Shown here: piece by piece, positions 1 to 7,160 of the stretch
Numbering within the stretch: position 1 is the first letter of the stretch
How the letters are laid out: every line of letters starts with the position of its first letter
From: Kiritimatiellia bacterium
Lineage (GTDB): Bacteria > Verrucomicrobiota > Kiritimatiellia > CAIQIC01 > Lenti-01
Direction of reading: 5' to 3'
Assembly: GCA_017540905.1 (NCBI GenBank)
Contig: JAFYAC010000015.1
Span: 1-35,854 of the forward strand
Length of the DNA: 35,854 bases
Program-made: the position numbers and the translations under genes
The notes under the pieces: generated by a model
Databases searched by the model: none
The model's input: only the letters and a program-made list of their open reading frames with translations
What the model was told of the DNA's origin: nothing

Positions 1-473
1 CACGTTTCAGCGCCGATGCGCGTCACGGGATATCCAGCCAAGGTCGCCGGAATGGTCAAATCGCCCACGGCGGGTTCCGCGCCCGTCACGGTCGCCTTGC
101 CGTTTGCAACCGAATATCGCCATGTCACGCCGTTGACCACCGCCGACGCCCCTTGCGCCTCCGCCCAGTGGGCGTACAGCGTCCGTTCCGCCACCGCCGT
201 CACGGTCTGCGCCTCCGTCACCTGCATGCCCCCGCTCGCCGCCGTGAACCACCCGAGGAACTCATGGCCCGACCACACCGCTTCGGGCAAGAAGGTATAG
301 GGCTCGCCCTGGGTGTAATAGTCATATCCCGTATTGCAGGTTCCCCCGTTCGCGTCGAACACCAGCTTCTGCATCCCCCTGGCAGTTGCCATCTCCTGTC
401 CAGCCAGCGCGGTCCCCGCTCCCCACACCACGGCCGCCACCAGCATTCCCATCCACCATTTCAAGCGTTCCAT
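1..473 (-). CDS. InlB B-repeat / BspA-like surface protein (3' truncated by window edge)
   Basis: The reading frame starts at the ATG ending at 473 and stays open to the window edge, giving 157 residues without a stop. Residues 1-24 form a signal peptide: MERLKWW, a hydrophobic core, then TALAG. Residues 37-103 carry an InlB B-type (Listeria-Bacteroides) repeat, recognisable from VFDANGGT, the GHEFLGWFTAASGG strand pair and the closing TLYAHW. After a short linker, GVTWRYSVANGKATVTG and GDLTIPATLAGYPVTRIG match the start of a BspA-like leucine-rich region, so the full protein is probably much longer. An AAAGG-type ribosome site lies seven bases before the ATG. Family knowledge suggests a secreted or cell-surface protein for adhesion or carbohydrate contact; the true ligand cannot be told. 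The gene lies downstream of the unknown membrane protein on the same strand but has its own promoter-like sequence. Confidence 0.85.
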   Translation of the reverse strand, partial: MERLKWWMGMLVAAVVWGAGTALAGQEMATARGMQKLVFDANGGTCNTGYDYYTQGEPYTFLPEAVWSGHEFLGWFTAASGGMQVTEAQTVTAVAERTLYAHWAEAQGASAVVNGVTWRYSVANGKATVTGAEPAVGDLTIPATLAGYPVTRIGAET

Positions 474-557
474 GCTCGTTCCTTTCCATGCATCCGACGT
501 CCTGCTTCGGCCATGTGGGTTTTCGGGCAGGAAGGCCAAGCTACAAGGATTGAACAC

Positions 558-584
558 AATATACCGCAGGGCCCATTCGGGCAA
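558..584 (-). promoter_or_regulatory. Candidate promoter of the InlB/BspA-like gene
   Basis: On the minus strand a TATATT -10 box (558-563) follows TTGCCC (579-584) with a 15-base spacer. It would give a leader of about 80 bases containing the ribosome site. The spacer is short for a sigma70 site, so this is tentative. The rest of 474-637 shows only a weak hairpin after the upstream stop codon. Confidence 0.35.
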
Positions 585-637
585 ACAAAATGGCTTTTCT
601 GAGTGCCCCAAAGAGCGGCACAACAAGGCATATCGCT

Positions 638-1762
638 CTACCGGTACATCCACCACGCGCGCAGTGCGTAGTGGAGCCACTGGGCAAAGGAGGCGATGCC
701 GCGGCGGACCGATAGAATGGGTTCGCCGAAAAGGCGCTGGGGCAGGGAGCGGTGGCGGTGGCGTTCGTGGCGGACTTTCACGCGGACGCGGCGGTAGCGC
801 TTTGGGACCGGAGCCGGAGGGGGCACGGGCGCGGGAGAGGGCGCGGGGACGTCCGGGACCGGGGCTACCGCCTCCGGCGCGACCGGCGGCCCGGGGGGAG
901 TTCCCGGAGCGGCGGGCGCGGCGGGAACGGCCGGTGCGACGGGAAGGGGGATGCCGTTGTCGGCAAAGAAAGCGGCAATGTTGGCGCGGGTGGTTTCGGG
1001 GTCGAGCGGAAGGGAAAAGTCGCTCCAGTCGATGGCGAGCGCGGCGGCGAGCGCGATGGGGGACAGCAGGGGGCGCCCGGGGGCGGCGGCGAGCTGCAGG
1101 GCGTAGTCGGTGCTGAGCTCGACGCATTCCCAGCGTTCGCGCGCGAGGAGCCGCGGGAGGACGCCTTCGCTGGCGGCGGCCGCGGCGGCCCCCACCAGCT
1201 CGTGCAGTAGGTGCTGGCGCGCGGCGGAGGCGAGGGAGCCGTCGTCGGCGGACTCCCGCCAGCGGGCTTCGAGGTCCTTGACCTGCGGCCAGACGCACAG
1301 CCAGGCGGTTTTGCGCGCGCGACGCATGGCCCCGCCGCGGATCCGCGTGCACTCCCGCTCCAGGTCGTCGCCGCGCGGATGCGTGCGCAGAAAGGCCCGG
1401 AGTTCCCGGTGGGCCTCCAGGAGTTCGCGCTGCACGTTGCGGGGCAGCGCGGGGTCGCCCTGATGGTAGAGGAGCATGCGGCCGATGGCATGGGCCTGGC
1501 GCCGCCACGCATCGCAGCCCGCCCCGGCGTCCGGCCACGGCTCGTCGTTGCGCCGCGGCGCGCGCAAGGACGCCCACGCGAGGATCGGCCCCAGCCAGGC
1601 CCCGGCGAGCACGATTGCGGCGAACAACCCGACCGTGGGCGAACGCATCCATACAAACCCCGCCACCGCGGCGCCGCATGCGAAGGCCAGCGCGGCCCAC
1701 CAACCGGTAAAGGCCAGGCGCTCGCGCCGGGCCGCCCTCCACTGGTCGCTCCAGGTCGTCAT
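638..1762 (-). CDS. Unknown membrane protein with two N-terminal helices and a Pro/Ala/Val-rich linker
   Basis: This 374-residue protein was not recognised. It starts at the ATG whose first bases overlap the stop of the upstream amidohydrolase (ATGA overlap), so the two are translationally coupled. Residues 17-38 and 43-65 are hydrophobic and predict a membrane hairpin. The following 200 residues are soluble-looking, Arg-, Ala- and Leu-rich and probably helical. They are followed by a strongly proline-, alanine- and valine-rich stretch at about residues 265-315, typical of a flexible spacer, then a very basic segment (KRYRRVRVKVRHERHRHR) and a short aromatic tail. Many Arg and Trp residues and no Cys-based motif are seen. 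No enzymatic motif is visible. A membrane-anchored scaffold or cell-envelope protein is possible, but that is a guess. Confidence 0.75.
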   Translation of the reverse strand: MTTWSDQWRAARRERLAFTGWWAALAFACGAAVAGFVWMRSPTVGLFAAIVLAGAWLGPILAWASLRAPRRNDEPWPDAGAGCDAWRRQAHAIGRMLLYHQGDPALPRNVQRELLEAHRELRAFLRTHPRGDDLERECTRIRGGAMRRARKTAWLCVWPQVKDLEARWRESADDGSLASAARQHLLHELVGAAAAAASEGVLPRLLARERWECVELSTDYALQLAAAPGRPLLSPIALAAALAIDWSDFSLPLDPETTRANIAAFFADNGIPLPVAPAVPAAPAAPGTPPGPPVAPEAVAPVPDVPAPSPAPVPPPAPVPKRYRRVRVKVRHERHRHRSLPQRLFGEPILSVRRGIASFAQWLHYALRAWWMYR

Positions 1763-3135
1763 CCCCGTCCCGCCCTGCGCAGCAGGTCGGCCGCGGCGGC
1801 GTTGGCGCGGTGGAAGAGGGCTTCCTCGTCGATGCGGACGAGGTGGCCCTTCTCGACGAGCACCTCGCCGGCGACGATCGTGTACTCCGCGCGCGGCGCG
1901 CTGCCGCAGAAGAGCACCGCGCTGGCCGGGTCGGCCATCGCGCCCGCGAAGTCGATGCGGTCGAGGCGGAACAGCGCCAGGTCGGCGGCCTTGCCGGGGA
2001 CCAGCTGGCCGATGTCGTTCTCGTAGCCGAGGACCTCGGCGCCGCCGCGCGTCGCGATGCGCAGGACGTCGCGCGCGGGCATTTGGTCGACGCCGGTGCC
2101 GACGCGGTGGACGAGCAGCGCGGTCTGCATTTCCTTGAGGAGGTTGGAGGAGTCGTTGCTGGCGGAGCCGTCGACGGCGATGCCGACGCGCGCGCCGCTC
2201 TTGAGCAAATCGGGGATGTGGCAGATGCCGGACCCGAGGCGCAGGTTGCTGACGGGGCAGTGGGCGACGCCGCAGCGGGCCTTGCCGAGGCGGGCGATTT
2301 CCTCGTCGGTGAACCAGATGCCGTGCGCGTACCACACGTCGGGGCCCATCCAGCCGACGCTTTCCATGTAGTCGAGGGGGCGCATGCCGACCTTTTCGAG
2401 GCAGAAGTCCTGCTCGTCCATGGTCTCGCAGAGGTGGGTGTGCATCATGACCTTCTTTTCGCGCGCGAAGACGGCGGTCTCGGCGAGCGACTCGCGCGTG
2501 ACGCTGAACGGCGAGCACGGCGCGAGCGCGATGCGGGTCATGGCGAAGGGCGCCGGGTCGTGGTACTTGGCGATGACGCGCTCGCAGTCGGCGAGGATGT
2601 CGGGCCACGGCTGCGTGACGTCGTCCGGCGGCAGCCCGCCCGCGCTGCGGCCGAGCGACATGCTGCCGCGGGTGGCGTGGAAGCGCACGCCGAGGCGGCG
2701 GGCTTCGTCGAGCTCGGCGTCGAGCAGGTCGGCGGGCGCGCTCTTGGGGAAGCAATAGAAGTGGTCGGTCGTCGTCGTGCAGCCGCTGAGGAGGAGCTCG
2801 CCGAGGGCGACCTGCGTGGAGATGCGCACGGCCTCCGGCGTGAGCCCGCGCCAGACTTCGTACAGCCACACGAGCCAGTCGAAGAGCTTGGCGTCCTGTA
2901 CGGCGGGGATGTTGCGGGTGAGGGTCTGGTAGAAGTGGTGGTGGGTGTTGACGAAGCCGGGGTACGCGACGCACCAGCGCCCGTCGAGGACGCGCGTCCC
3001 CTCGGGTGCGGCGAGCCCGCGTCCGACGGCCTCGATGCGGCCGTCGCGGACGAGCACGTCGACGTCGTGCAGAACGTTGAACTCGTCGTCCATCGTGACG
3101 AGCGTGTGGATGTTGGCGATCTTGAGCAGGTTCAT
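1759..3135 (-). CDS. 8-oxoguanine deaminase-like amidohydrolase
   Basis: The 458-residue protein belongs to the metal-dependent amidohydrolase superfamily (TIM barrel, AtzA/TrzN-like branch). The metal ligands are visible: NTHHH (His65 and His67), MHTHLCE (His232/234), YAHG (His271) and AVDGSASND (Asp322). The segments DAKLFDWLVWLYEVW and LSGCTTTTDHFY are typical of 8-oxoguanine deaminases, which hydrolyse 8-oxoguanine to urate and ammonia in the cytosol. Related aminohydrolases acting on guanine, hydroxy-triazines or other purines are alternatives. The start was placed at MNLLKIAN because GAAAGG lies six bases upstream; the in-frame ATG 90 bases further out adds a basic stretch with no family resemblance. 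The gene is coupled to the next one by an ATGA overlap. The role would be purine salvage or clearing of oxidised purines. Confidence 0.85.
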   Translation of the reverse strand: MNLLKIANIHTLVTMDDEFNVLHDVDVLVRDGRIEAVGRGLAAPEGTRVLDGRWCVAYPGFVNTHHHFYQTLTRNIPAVQDAKLFDWLVWLYEVWRGLTPEAVRISTQVALGELLLSGCTTTTDHFYCFPKSAPADLLDAELDEARRLGVRFHATRGSMSLGRSAGGLPPDDVTQPWPDILADCERVIAKYHDPAPFAMTRIALAPCSPFSVTRESLAETAVFAREKKVMMHTHLCETMDEQDFCLEKVGMRPLDYMESVGWMGPDVWYAHGIWFTDEEIARLGKARCGVAHCPVSNLRLGSGICHIPDLLKSGARVGIAVDGSASNDSSNLLKEMQTALLVHRVGTGVDQMPARDVLRIATRGGAEVLGYENDIGQLVPGKAADLALFRLDRIDFAGAMADPASAVLFCGSAPRAEYTIVAGEVLVEKGHLVRIDEEALFHRANAAAADLLRRAGRG

Positions 3136-3160
3136 GGCAGGCCTTTCTTTTGGTTTCGGA

Positions 3161-3173
3161 CAATCAATGATTG
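3161..3173. other. Short perfect inverted repeat upstream of the amidohydrolase
   Basis: CAATCA and TGATTG flank a single base in the leader of the deaminase gene, about 26 bases before its start codon. A site of this shape can be a repressor half-site pair, but no regulator is encoded nearby and chance is not excluded. Confidence 0.2.
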
Positions 3174-3272
3174 GGAAAAAGTTTCCATGGGTTGTGCGAC
3201 GCCCCGGACGGCGCGCCGCGCGCACCGGCGCATCCAGCTGAACGCTTTACCATCATGCATCGATTCTAGCGG

Positions 3273-3300
3273 TTTCCCCCACCCTCCCGCAAGGGGGAAA
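3273..3300. other. Hairpin TTTCCCCC / GGGGGAAA
   Basis: An 8-bp perfect stem with a 12-base loop, about 140 bases upstream of the deaminase start. It has no T-tract and may be a decayed repeat rather than a terminator. The rest of 3174-3346 shows no gene. Confidence 0.4.
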
Positions 3301-3346
3301 GTGGGCGGAACGGCGGGGGGGGCCGGACAGAATAGTGACTTTGGGG

Positions 3347-3460
3347 TTGTCAGGTGAAAACCCGGTCTGTGCATGGTGCGGCTGGCCGGTAGGGGCCGAC
3401 CTCCGGGCGGCCCGTCATGGGCCATCCTGCCGCACGGCCCGCCCGGAGGTCGGGCCCTAC
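3347..3460. repeat. REP-C element, copy 1 (GTAG-headed inverted repeat)
   Basis: This 114-bp unit has a near-identical direct copy of the same length at 3654-3767. The first third (TTGTCAGGTGAAAAC onward) is unique-looking. The rest is an imperfect inverted repeat with arms 3389-3414 and 3434-3460. Each arm begins at its outer end with GTAG followed by GC-rich self-complementary sequence, the structure expected of REP elements. Confidence 0.75.
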
Positions 3461-3468
3461 TGCCGGCC

Positions 3469-3556
3469 GGGAGGGCCCGGCTTCGTCCGGGCCGTCTCCA
3501 CAGGGGGCTTCAAGGACATTCCGGGAACACGGCCGCGACGAAGCGCGGCCCTCCCC
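3469..3556. repeat. REP-A inverted pair, copy 1 (GGAG-headed), with an extra arm at 3593-3620
   Basis: Two arms face each other. The first is GGGAGGGCC then CGG-cttcgt-CCGGGCC; the second is the reverse complement of GGGAGGGCC-GCG-cttcgt-CGCGGCC. Each arm folds on its own and the two arms also pair with each other. A third, degenerate arm (GGGAGGGACGCGCTTCCGCG...) lies at 3593-3620. Other copies are at 6992-7088, 27669-27769 and 30865-30962. Confidence 0.75.
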
Positions 3557-3653
3557 GGGCGTTTCCCTCCCGCATGGTCGCGCTCTCCACGGGGAGGGAC
3601 GCGCTTCCGCGCGTCCTCGGTGGGAAAGAATGCCCATGGCCTGGACAATGGGC

Positions 3654-3767
3654 TTGTCAGGTGAAAACCATGTCTTTTGCATGGTGCGGCGGCCGGTAGG
3701 GTCCGACCTCCGGGCGGCCCGCCATGGGCCATCCTGCCGCACGGCCCGCCCGGAGGTCGGGCCCTAC
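3654..3767. repeat. REP-C element, copy 2
   Basis: Second 114-bp copy of the unit at 3347-3460, same orientation; arms are 3696-3721 and 3741-3767. The two copies bracket the REP-A pair, giving a C-A-C composite that fills most of the 3136-3927 gap. Confidence 0.75.
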
Positions 3768-3839
3768 CGACAAGCCTCTCTTCCTCACCGGAAAAGAGTT
3801 TGGAGTGTGTTTATGGCGCGTGGACACCTCTCCGGCAAA

Positions 3840-3930
3840 CTCCACCTCCCAAAACCCTCCGTGCCTCCTTCCTCCGTACCCTCCGTGTTTCGCGCCGCGG
3901 GCCCGTTCCCCCAAGGCAAATCCTTTTTCA
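3840..3930. repeat. Partial copy of the CTCCGTG-rich repeat (right half of the 7180-7473 element)
   Basis: The run of CCTCCGTG motifs ending in CGCGCCGCGG, then AAGGCAAATCCTTTTTCA, resembles 7381-7455 in order and spacing. Only the right half of the foldback element is recognisable. The stop codon of the adjoining glycosyltransferase (3928-3930) lies in its last bases. Between 3768 and 3839 nothing else is seen. Confidence 0.55.
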
Positions 3931-5136
3931 GTGTGCGTCGATTCCCGCGAGGGCCAGGAGCGGGCCGACCGTTGCCCGCACGACAGCGGGGAGGTCGAAC
4001 TGGCGCCGCGCGTCGGCATGGGCCGCGGCGCCGAGGCGGGCGCGCAGGTCGGAATCCGCGGCCAGCGCTAGGAGAGCCTTCTGGAAGGCGGGGCCGTCGT
4101 CCGGCGGGAAGAGGTAGCCGTTGCGGCCGTCCTCCACGACTTCGGCGACGCCGCCGAGACGCGCCGCCAGCACGGGCAGCCCGCACGCCATGGAGTGGAC
4201 GAGGGCGCCCGTCATGTGGAAGTCGTCCGACCGCGCGCCGGTGCGCATGACCAGCCCGATGTCAGCGGCGCCCAGCGCGCGGCATACGTCGGCGGGGCCG
4301 GGCAGCCATCCGGTGAACGTGCACGCGCGCGCGATGCCCAGTTCTTCCGCCAGGCGCCGCAGGCGCGGCAGTTCGGGGCCGTCGCCGACGAGCAGGAACC
4401 GCAGCCCCGGATTCTCCGGCAGCAGCGGTGCGAGCCAGCGGAGGATGCGGTCGTTGCCCTTGTTGGGATGGGCGATGCCATGGTGGGCGAGCACGATGTC
4501 GCCGGGGCCGTACCCGAAGGCGGCGCGCGCGGCCTCCCGCTCCCCCGGCGCTGCCGGATGGTAGAGGCCGAAATCGCAGGGGTCGTACACCGGATGGACC
4601 GCCTCCGGCGCCACGCCGCGCTCCGCCAGCCAGTCCCGCGTGTTGCGGGCACGCGTGAAGACCAGCGGCAACCGCCGCCACGCGCGGATGTCGGCCCGTT
4701 GCAGGAGGCGGCCGATCGGGGCGAGGGCGCCGGTGAAGTAGATGTCGGTGAACATGTCGGCGACCGTCACCGCGACGCGCGGCCCGAAGTGCCGCAGGGC
4801 GATGCCGGCGGTCAGCGGTATCGTCTCGTCGATGTACACCGCCCGCACCCCCAGCGCCCGGCACCGGCGCGCCACGTACGGCAACGCCGCCACCCAGAGC
4901 GCCGTCTTCGCCAGCTTGGACAGCCCAGAGTTCCGCCGCACCCGCAGCGGGAGCGGATGCCACTCGACGGTGCGGAGGATGTTTTCGGGAATCGGTTTTT
5001 CCGAGCGCATCCCGAAGCAGTGGACGGTGCAATGACGCGCGAGTTCCGCCCAGATTTCCGGCATGGCATGGAAAAGTTCCGCGTGCTCCGCCGGGCCGTA
5101 GCGGAACCAGAAGGCGATGGACGGCCGCCCGCTCAC
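3928..5136 (-). CDS. Glycosyltransferase family 4 (GT-B fold)
   Basis: This 402-residue protein has the two Rossmann-like halves of a GT-B enzyme. The C-terminal donor-binding half runs from about residue 205 and shows VLAHHGIAHPNKG, FLLVGDGPELPRL, CTFTGWLP and SMACGLPVLAARLGGVAEVV, the usual GT4 landmarks. The acidic residue that normally opens the E-x7-E motif is not obvious (ALVHSMACG), so donor preference is unclear. The likely role is transfer of a nucleotide sugar to a lipid-linked or growing glycan at the inner face of the membrane. The start is GTG, sharing GTGA with the stop of the preceding SDR gene. It is the last of three closely spaced genes that supply and use sugar nucleotides. 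Confidence 0.85.
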   Translation of the reverse strand: MSGRPSIAFWFRYGPAEHAELFHAMPEIWAELARHCTVHCFGMRSEKPIPENILRTVEWHPLPLRVRRNSGLSKLAKTALWVAALPYVARRCRALGVRAVYIDETIPLTAGIALRHFGPRVAVTVADMFTDIYFTGALAPIGRLLQRADIRAWRRLPLVFTRARNTRDWLAERGVAPEAVHPVYDPCDFGLYHPAAPGEREAARAAFGYGPGDIVLAHHGIAHPNKGNDRILRWLAPLLPENPGLRFLLVGDGPELPRLRRLAEELGIARACTFTGWLPGPADVCRALGAADIGLVMRTGARSDDFHMTGALVHSMACGLPVLAARLGGVAEVVEDGRNGYLFPPDDGPAFQKALLALAADSDLRARLGAAAHADARRQFDLPAVVRATVGPLLALAGIDAH

Positions 5137-5942
5137 GGCAGCACCACCCGCCCCGCGAGGACGTCGGCGACGAAGGCCCGCACCGTCGGGGCCGTTTCCG
5201 GCAGGTCGAGCAGGGTGGACGCGAGGCCGAGGTTCAGTTCGGCGTGGACGGTCGGCAGCGACGCGGTCTCCGGCGGCAGGGCGCGCCCCGCCCAGGCGGC
5301 GATTTCGGCGACGGTGGCGGTCCCGCGCGCGGAGACGTTGACCACGTCCGGCGGCGCCCCGGCCCGCTCGTAGAGGGTGAACGCCGCCCGCGCCAGGTCG
5401 CGCGTGTGCATGAACTGGAAGGCCGACGCCGGGTTCACGAACAGCGGCCCGCCCGACAGCACGTCGCGCACCGCGTTCTTGCGCAGGCCCGCCCCGACGA
5501 AACCGCCCATGCGCAGGACCAGCCGCCGCGGGCACTCGTGGAGCACCAGCAACTCGGCGAGGCGCTTGTGGAAGCCGTAGCGCGTCATGCGGGCGGGGTC
5601 CAGCCGCGTGTCCTCGGCGTTGCGCGCCGGGTCGCCTTCGTCGGGATACACCGCGCCCGAGGAGAGCAGCAGGAAGAAGTCGGGATGGAAGTCGCACAGC
5701 GCCCGCCGCATCGCTTCCACCGAGAGCCGGAAGCCTTCCAGCGGGTCCCGGTCGTCGATGAATTTCCGCGAATTGCCCGCCGCGAAGACCAGCAGGTCCG
5801 GCTTCGCGCCGACCGCGCCGGCATAGTTGTCCAGGTCGACCGCCTGCACGCCGTAGCCGCGCGCCGCCGCCTCCGCCGCGACCGCGGACCCGATGAAGCC
5901 CCGCGCCCCCAGCACCAGGCAGGTTTTCCCGCGCGCGGCCAT
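5133..5942 (-). CDS. NAD(P)-dependent sugar epimerase/reductase (extended SDR)
   Basis: The 269-residue protein begins with a Rossmann motif GARGFIG (residues 12-18). It carries SSGAVYP (94-100) and the catalytic pair Tyr122/Lys126 in YGFHK, so it is an extended short-chain dehydrogenase of the NDP-sugar epimerase/dehydratase/reductase type. It is shorter than typical 4,6-dehydratases (about 320-350) and nearer to dTDP-rhamnose-type reductases or simple epimerases. The exact sugar cannot be assigned. It starts five bases after the GDP-fucose-synthase-like gene without a strong ribosome site and overlaps the following GT4 gene by GTGA. It probably prepares the sugar donor used by that transferase. 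Confidence 0.8.
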   Translation of the reverse strand: MAARGKTCLVLGARGFIGSAVAAEAAARGYGVQAVDLDNYAGAVGAKPDLLVFAAGNSRKFIDDRDPLEGFRLSVEAMRRALCDFHPDFFLLLSSGAVYPDEGDPARNAEDTRLDPARMTRYGFHKRLAELLVLHECPRRLVLRMGGFVGAGLRKNAVRDVLSGGPLFVNPASAFQFMHTRDLARAAFTLYERAGAPPDVVNVSARGTATVAEIAAWAGRALPPETASLPTVHAELNLGLASTLLDLPETAPTVRAFVADVLAGRVVLP

Positions 5943-5947
5943 GGCGA

Positions 5948-6904
5948 TCAGAGCCGTACGTCCCCGGTCCCGCGCGCCGCGCGGAACCAGTCCGCCGTGC
6001 GCTTGAGCCCCACCGACAGCGGCGTGTCGCACGAGAGCCCCAGCGAATGCAGGCGCGAGACGTCGAAGATCTTGTCCATCTGTCCGTCGGGCTGCGTCGT
6101 GTCCCACACGATTTCGCCGCGGAACCCGGTCGCCTCGCGCATGGATTCGGCGAGCTCCCGGATGGAGATGCGCCGCCCGGCGGAGATGTTCACCGGCTCG
6201 GAGGAATCGTAGTGGCGGATGAACCACGGCACCGTCGCCATGACGTCGCCCGCGTACACGAAGTCGCGCGTCGGCTTCCCCGTCCCGAACGCCCGCACGC
6301 TCGCGTCGCCGCGGTCCGCCGCCTCGATGTACTTGCGCACCAGCGCCGGGATCACGTGCGCCTGCTCCAGGTTGAAGTTGTCCCACTCCCCGTACACGTT
6401 GCCGGGAACCAGCACCACCGAGTTGAAGCCGTGCTGCACGCGGTAGGCCCACGACTGCACCAGCAGCATCTTCTTCGCCACCGAGTAGCCCGCCGACTCG
6501 ATCTGCGGGAAGCCGTTCCACATCTGGTCCTCGCCGATGGGCGAGACGGCGTCGTGGGGGTACGAGCAGCCGCCCATGAACGTCACCAGCTTGCGGACCC
6601 CCGCGCGCTGGGACTCGTGCAGCATGTGGAGGTTCATGCAGAGGTTCTCGTAGAAGAAGTCCGCCGGATGCAGCCGGTTCGTCAGGATGCCGCCCGACTT
6701 CGCCGCCATGTGGATGACGCAGTCGGGCTTCGTCCGCGCCAGCAGCGCCGCCGGCGCGCCGGGCTCCAGTAGGTCCGCGTCGGCGCGCGACACCGGCAAA
6801 ATCTCGCTCTCCGGGAATTCGCGCCGGAGGACGGGCAGGAGGTGGTGGGCGAGGAAACCGGTGGCCCCGGTGACCAGGATACGTTCAAAGTGGGATGTGT
6901 CCAT
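5948..6904 (-). CDS. GDP-L-fucose synthase-like NAD(P)-dependent epimerase
   Basis: The 318-residue protein aligns by eye with the GDP-4-keto-6-deoxymannose epimerase/reductase (fucose synthase) group. Landmarks are GATGFLA (13-19), HMAAKSGGI, GGCSYPHD (111-118), GYSVAKK with Tyr140/Lys144, and GNVYGEWDNF. Family enzymes convert GDP-4-keto-6-deoxymannose to GDP-L-fucose using NADPH. Two departures are notable. The serine or threonine that normally precedes the Cys-x-Tyr-Pro segment is Gly111, and the third glycine of GxxGxxG is Ala19. A related 4-epimerase or another 6-deoxysugar is therefore possible, and no GDP-mannose dehydratase lies in this window. The start at MDTSHF was chosen because a promoter-like sequence ends seven bases before it; an in-frame ATG 36 bases upstream coincides with the -35 region. 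Confidence 0.75.
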   Translation of the reverse strand: MDTSHFERILVTGATGFLAHHLLPVLRREFPESEILPVSRADADLLEPGAPAALLARTKPDCVIHMAAKSGGILTNRLHPADFFYENLCMNLHMLHESQRAGVRKLVTFMGGCSYPHDAVSPIGEDQMWNGFPQIESAGYSVAKKMLLVQSWAYRVQHGFNSVVLVPGNVYGEWDNFNLEQAHVIPALVRKYIEAADRGDASVRAFGTGKPTRDFVYAGDVMATVPWFIRHYDSSEPVNISAGRRISIRELAESMREATGFRGEIVWDTTQPDGQMDKIFDVSRLHSLGLSCDTPLSVGLKRTADWFRAARGTGDVRL

Positions 6905-6911
6905 GCGGGCC

Positions 6912-6940
6912 AGTGTACACGCGGTGGCGGGGCGGGGCAA
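6912..6940 (-). promoter_or_regulatory. Candidate promoter of the three-gene epimerase/GT operon
   Basis: Minus strand: TTGCCC (6935-6940), 17-base spacer, TACACT (6912-6917). The expected transcription start falls at or within a base or two of the ATG at 6904, so the mRNA would be leaderless. Confidence 0.5.
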
Positions 6941-6991
6941 CGGGAAAACGGAGGTCTCGGGGCCCGAACCGGGCCGGCACTAGGCCGCCTT

Positions 6992-7130
6992 GGGAGGGCC
7001 GCGCTTCGTCGCGGCCGCGCGAACGGGGTGTTCCGGCATGTCCTTGAAGCGTCCTCTGGCGTCGGCCCGGACGAAGCCGGGCCCTCCCGGAATACCGCTA
7101 CGCTTTTTCTTTTTTTTTCAGGTACAGTGC
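6992..7130. repeat. REP-A inverted pair, copy 2, with T-rich tail
   Basis: Arms are GGGAGGGCC-GCG-cttcgt-CGCGGCC (from 6992) and the reverse complement of GGGAGGGCC-CGG-cttcgt-CCGGGCC (ending 7088), heads outward. Similarity to the copy at 27669 continues past the pair through a CGCTTTTTC-type T-tract, so the unit is about 135-140 bp. The hairpin plus T-tract could also terminate plus-strand transcripts. Confidence 0.75.
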
Positions 7131-7160
7131 AAAGTCAAACCATCCGTTTTGGCTGGCCCC

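Noticed and set aside
1810-3357. Plus-strand frame antisense to the deaminase
   Set aside because: No family resemblance; the minus-strand frame has the full metal-binding motif set.
3136-3927. CRISPR array in the repeat-rich gap
   Set aside because: Repeat units are long, palindromic and few, with no regular spacers and no cas genes.
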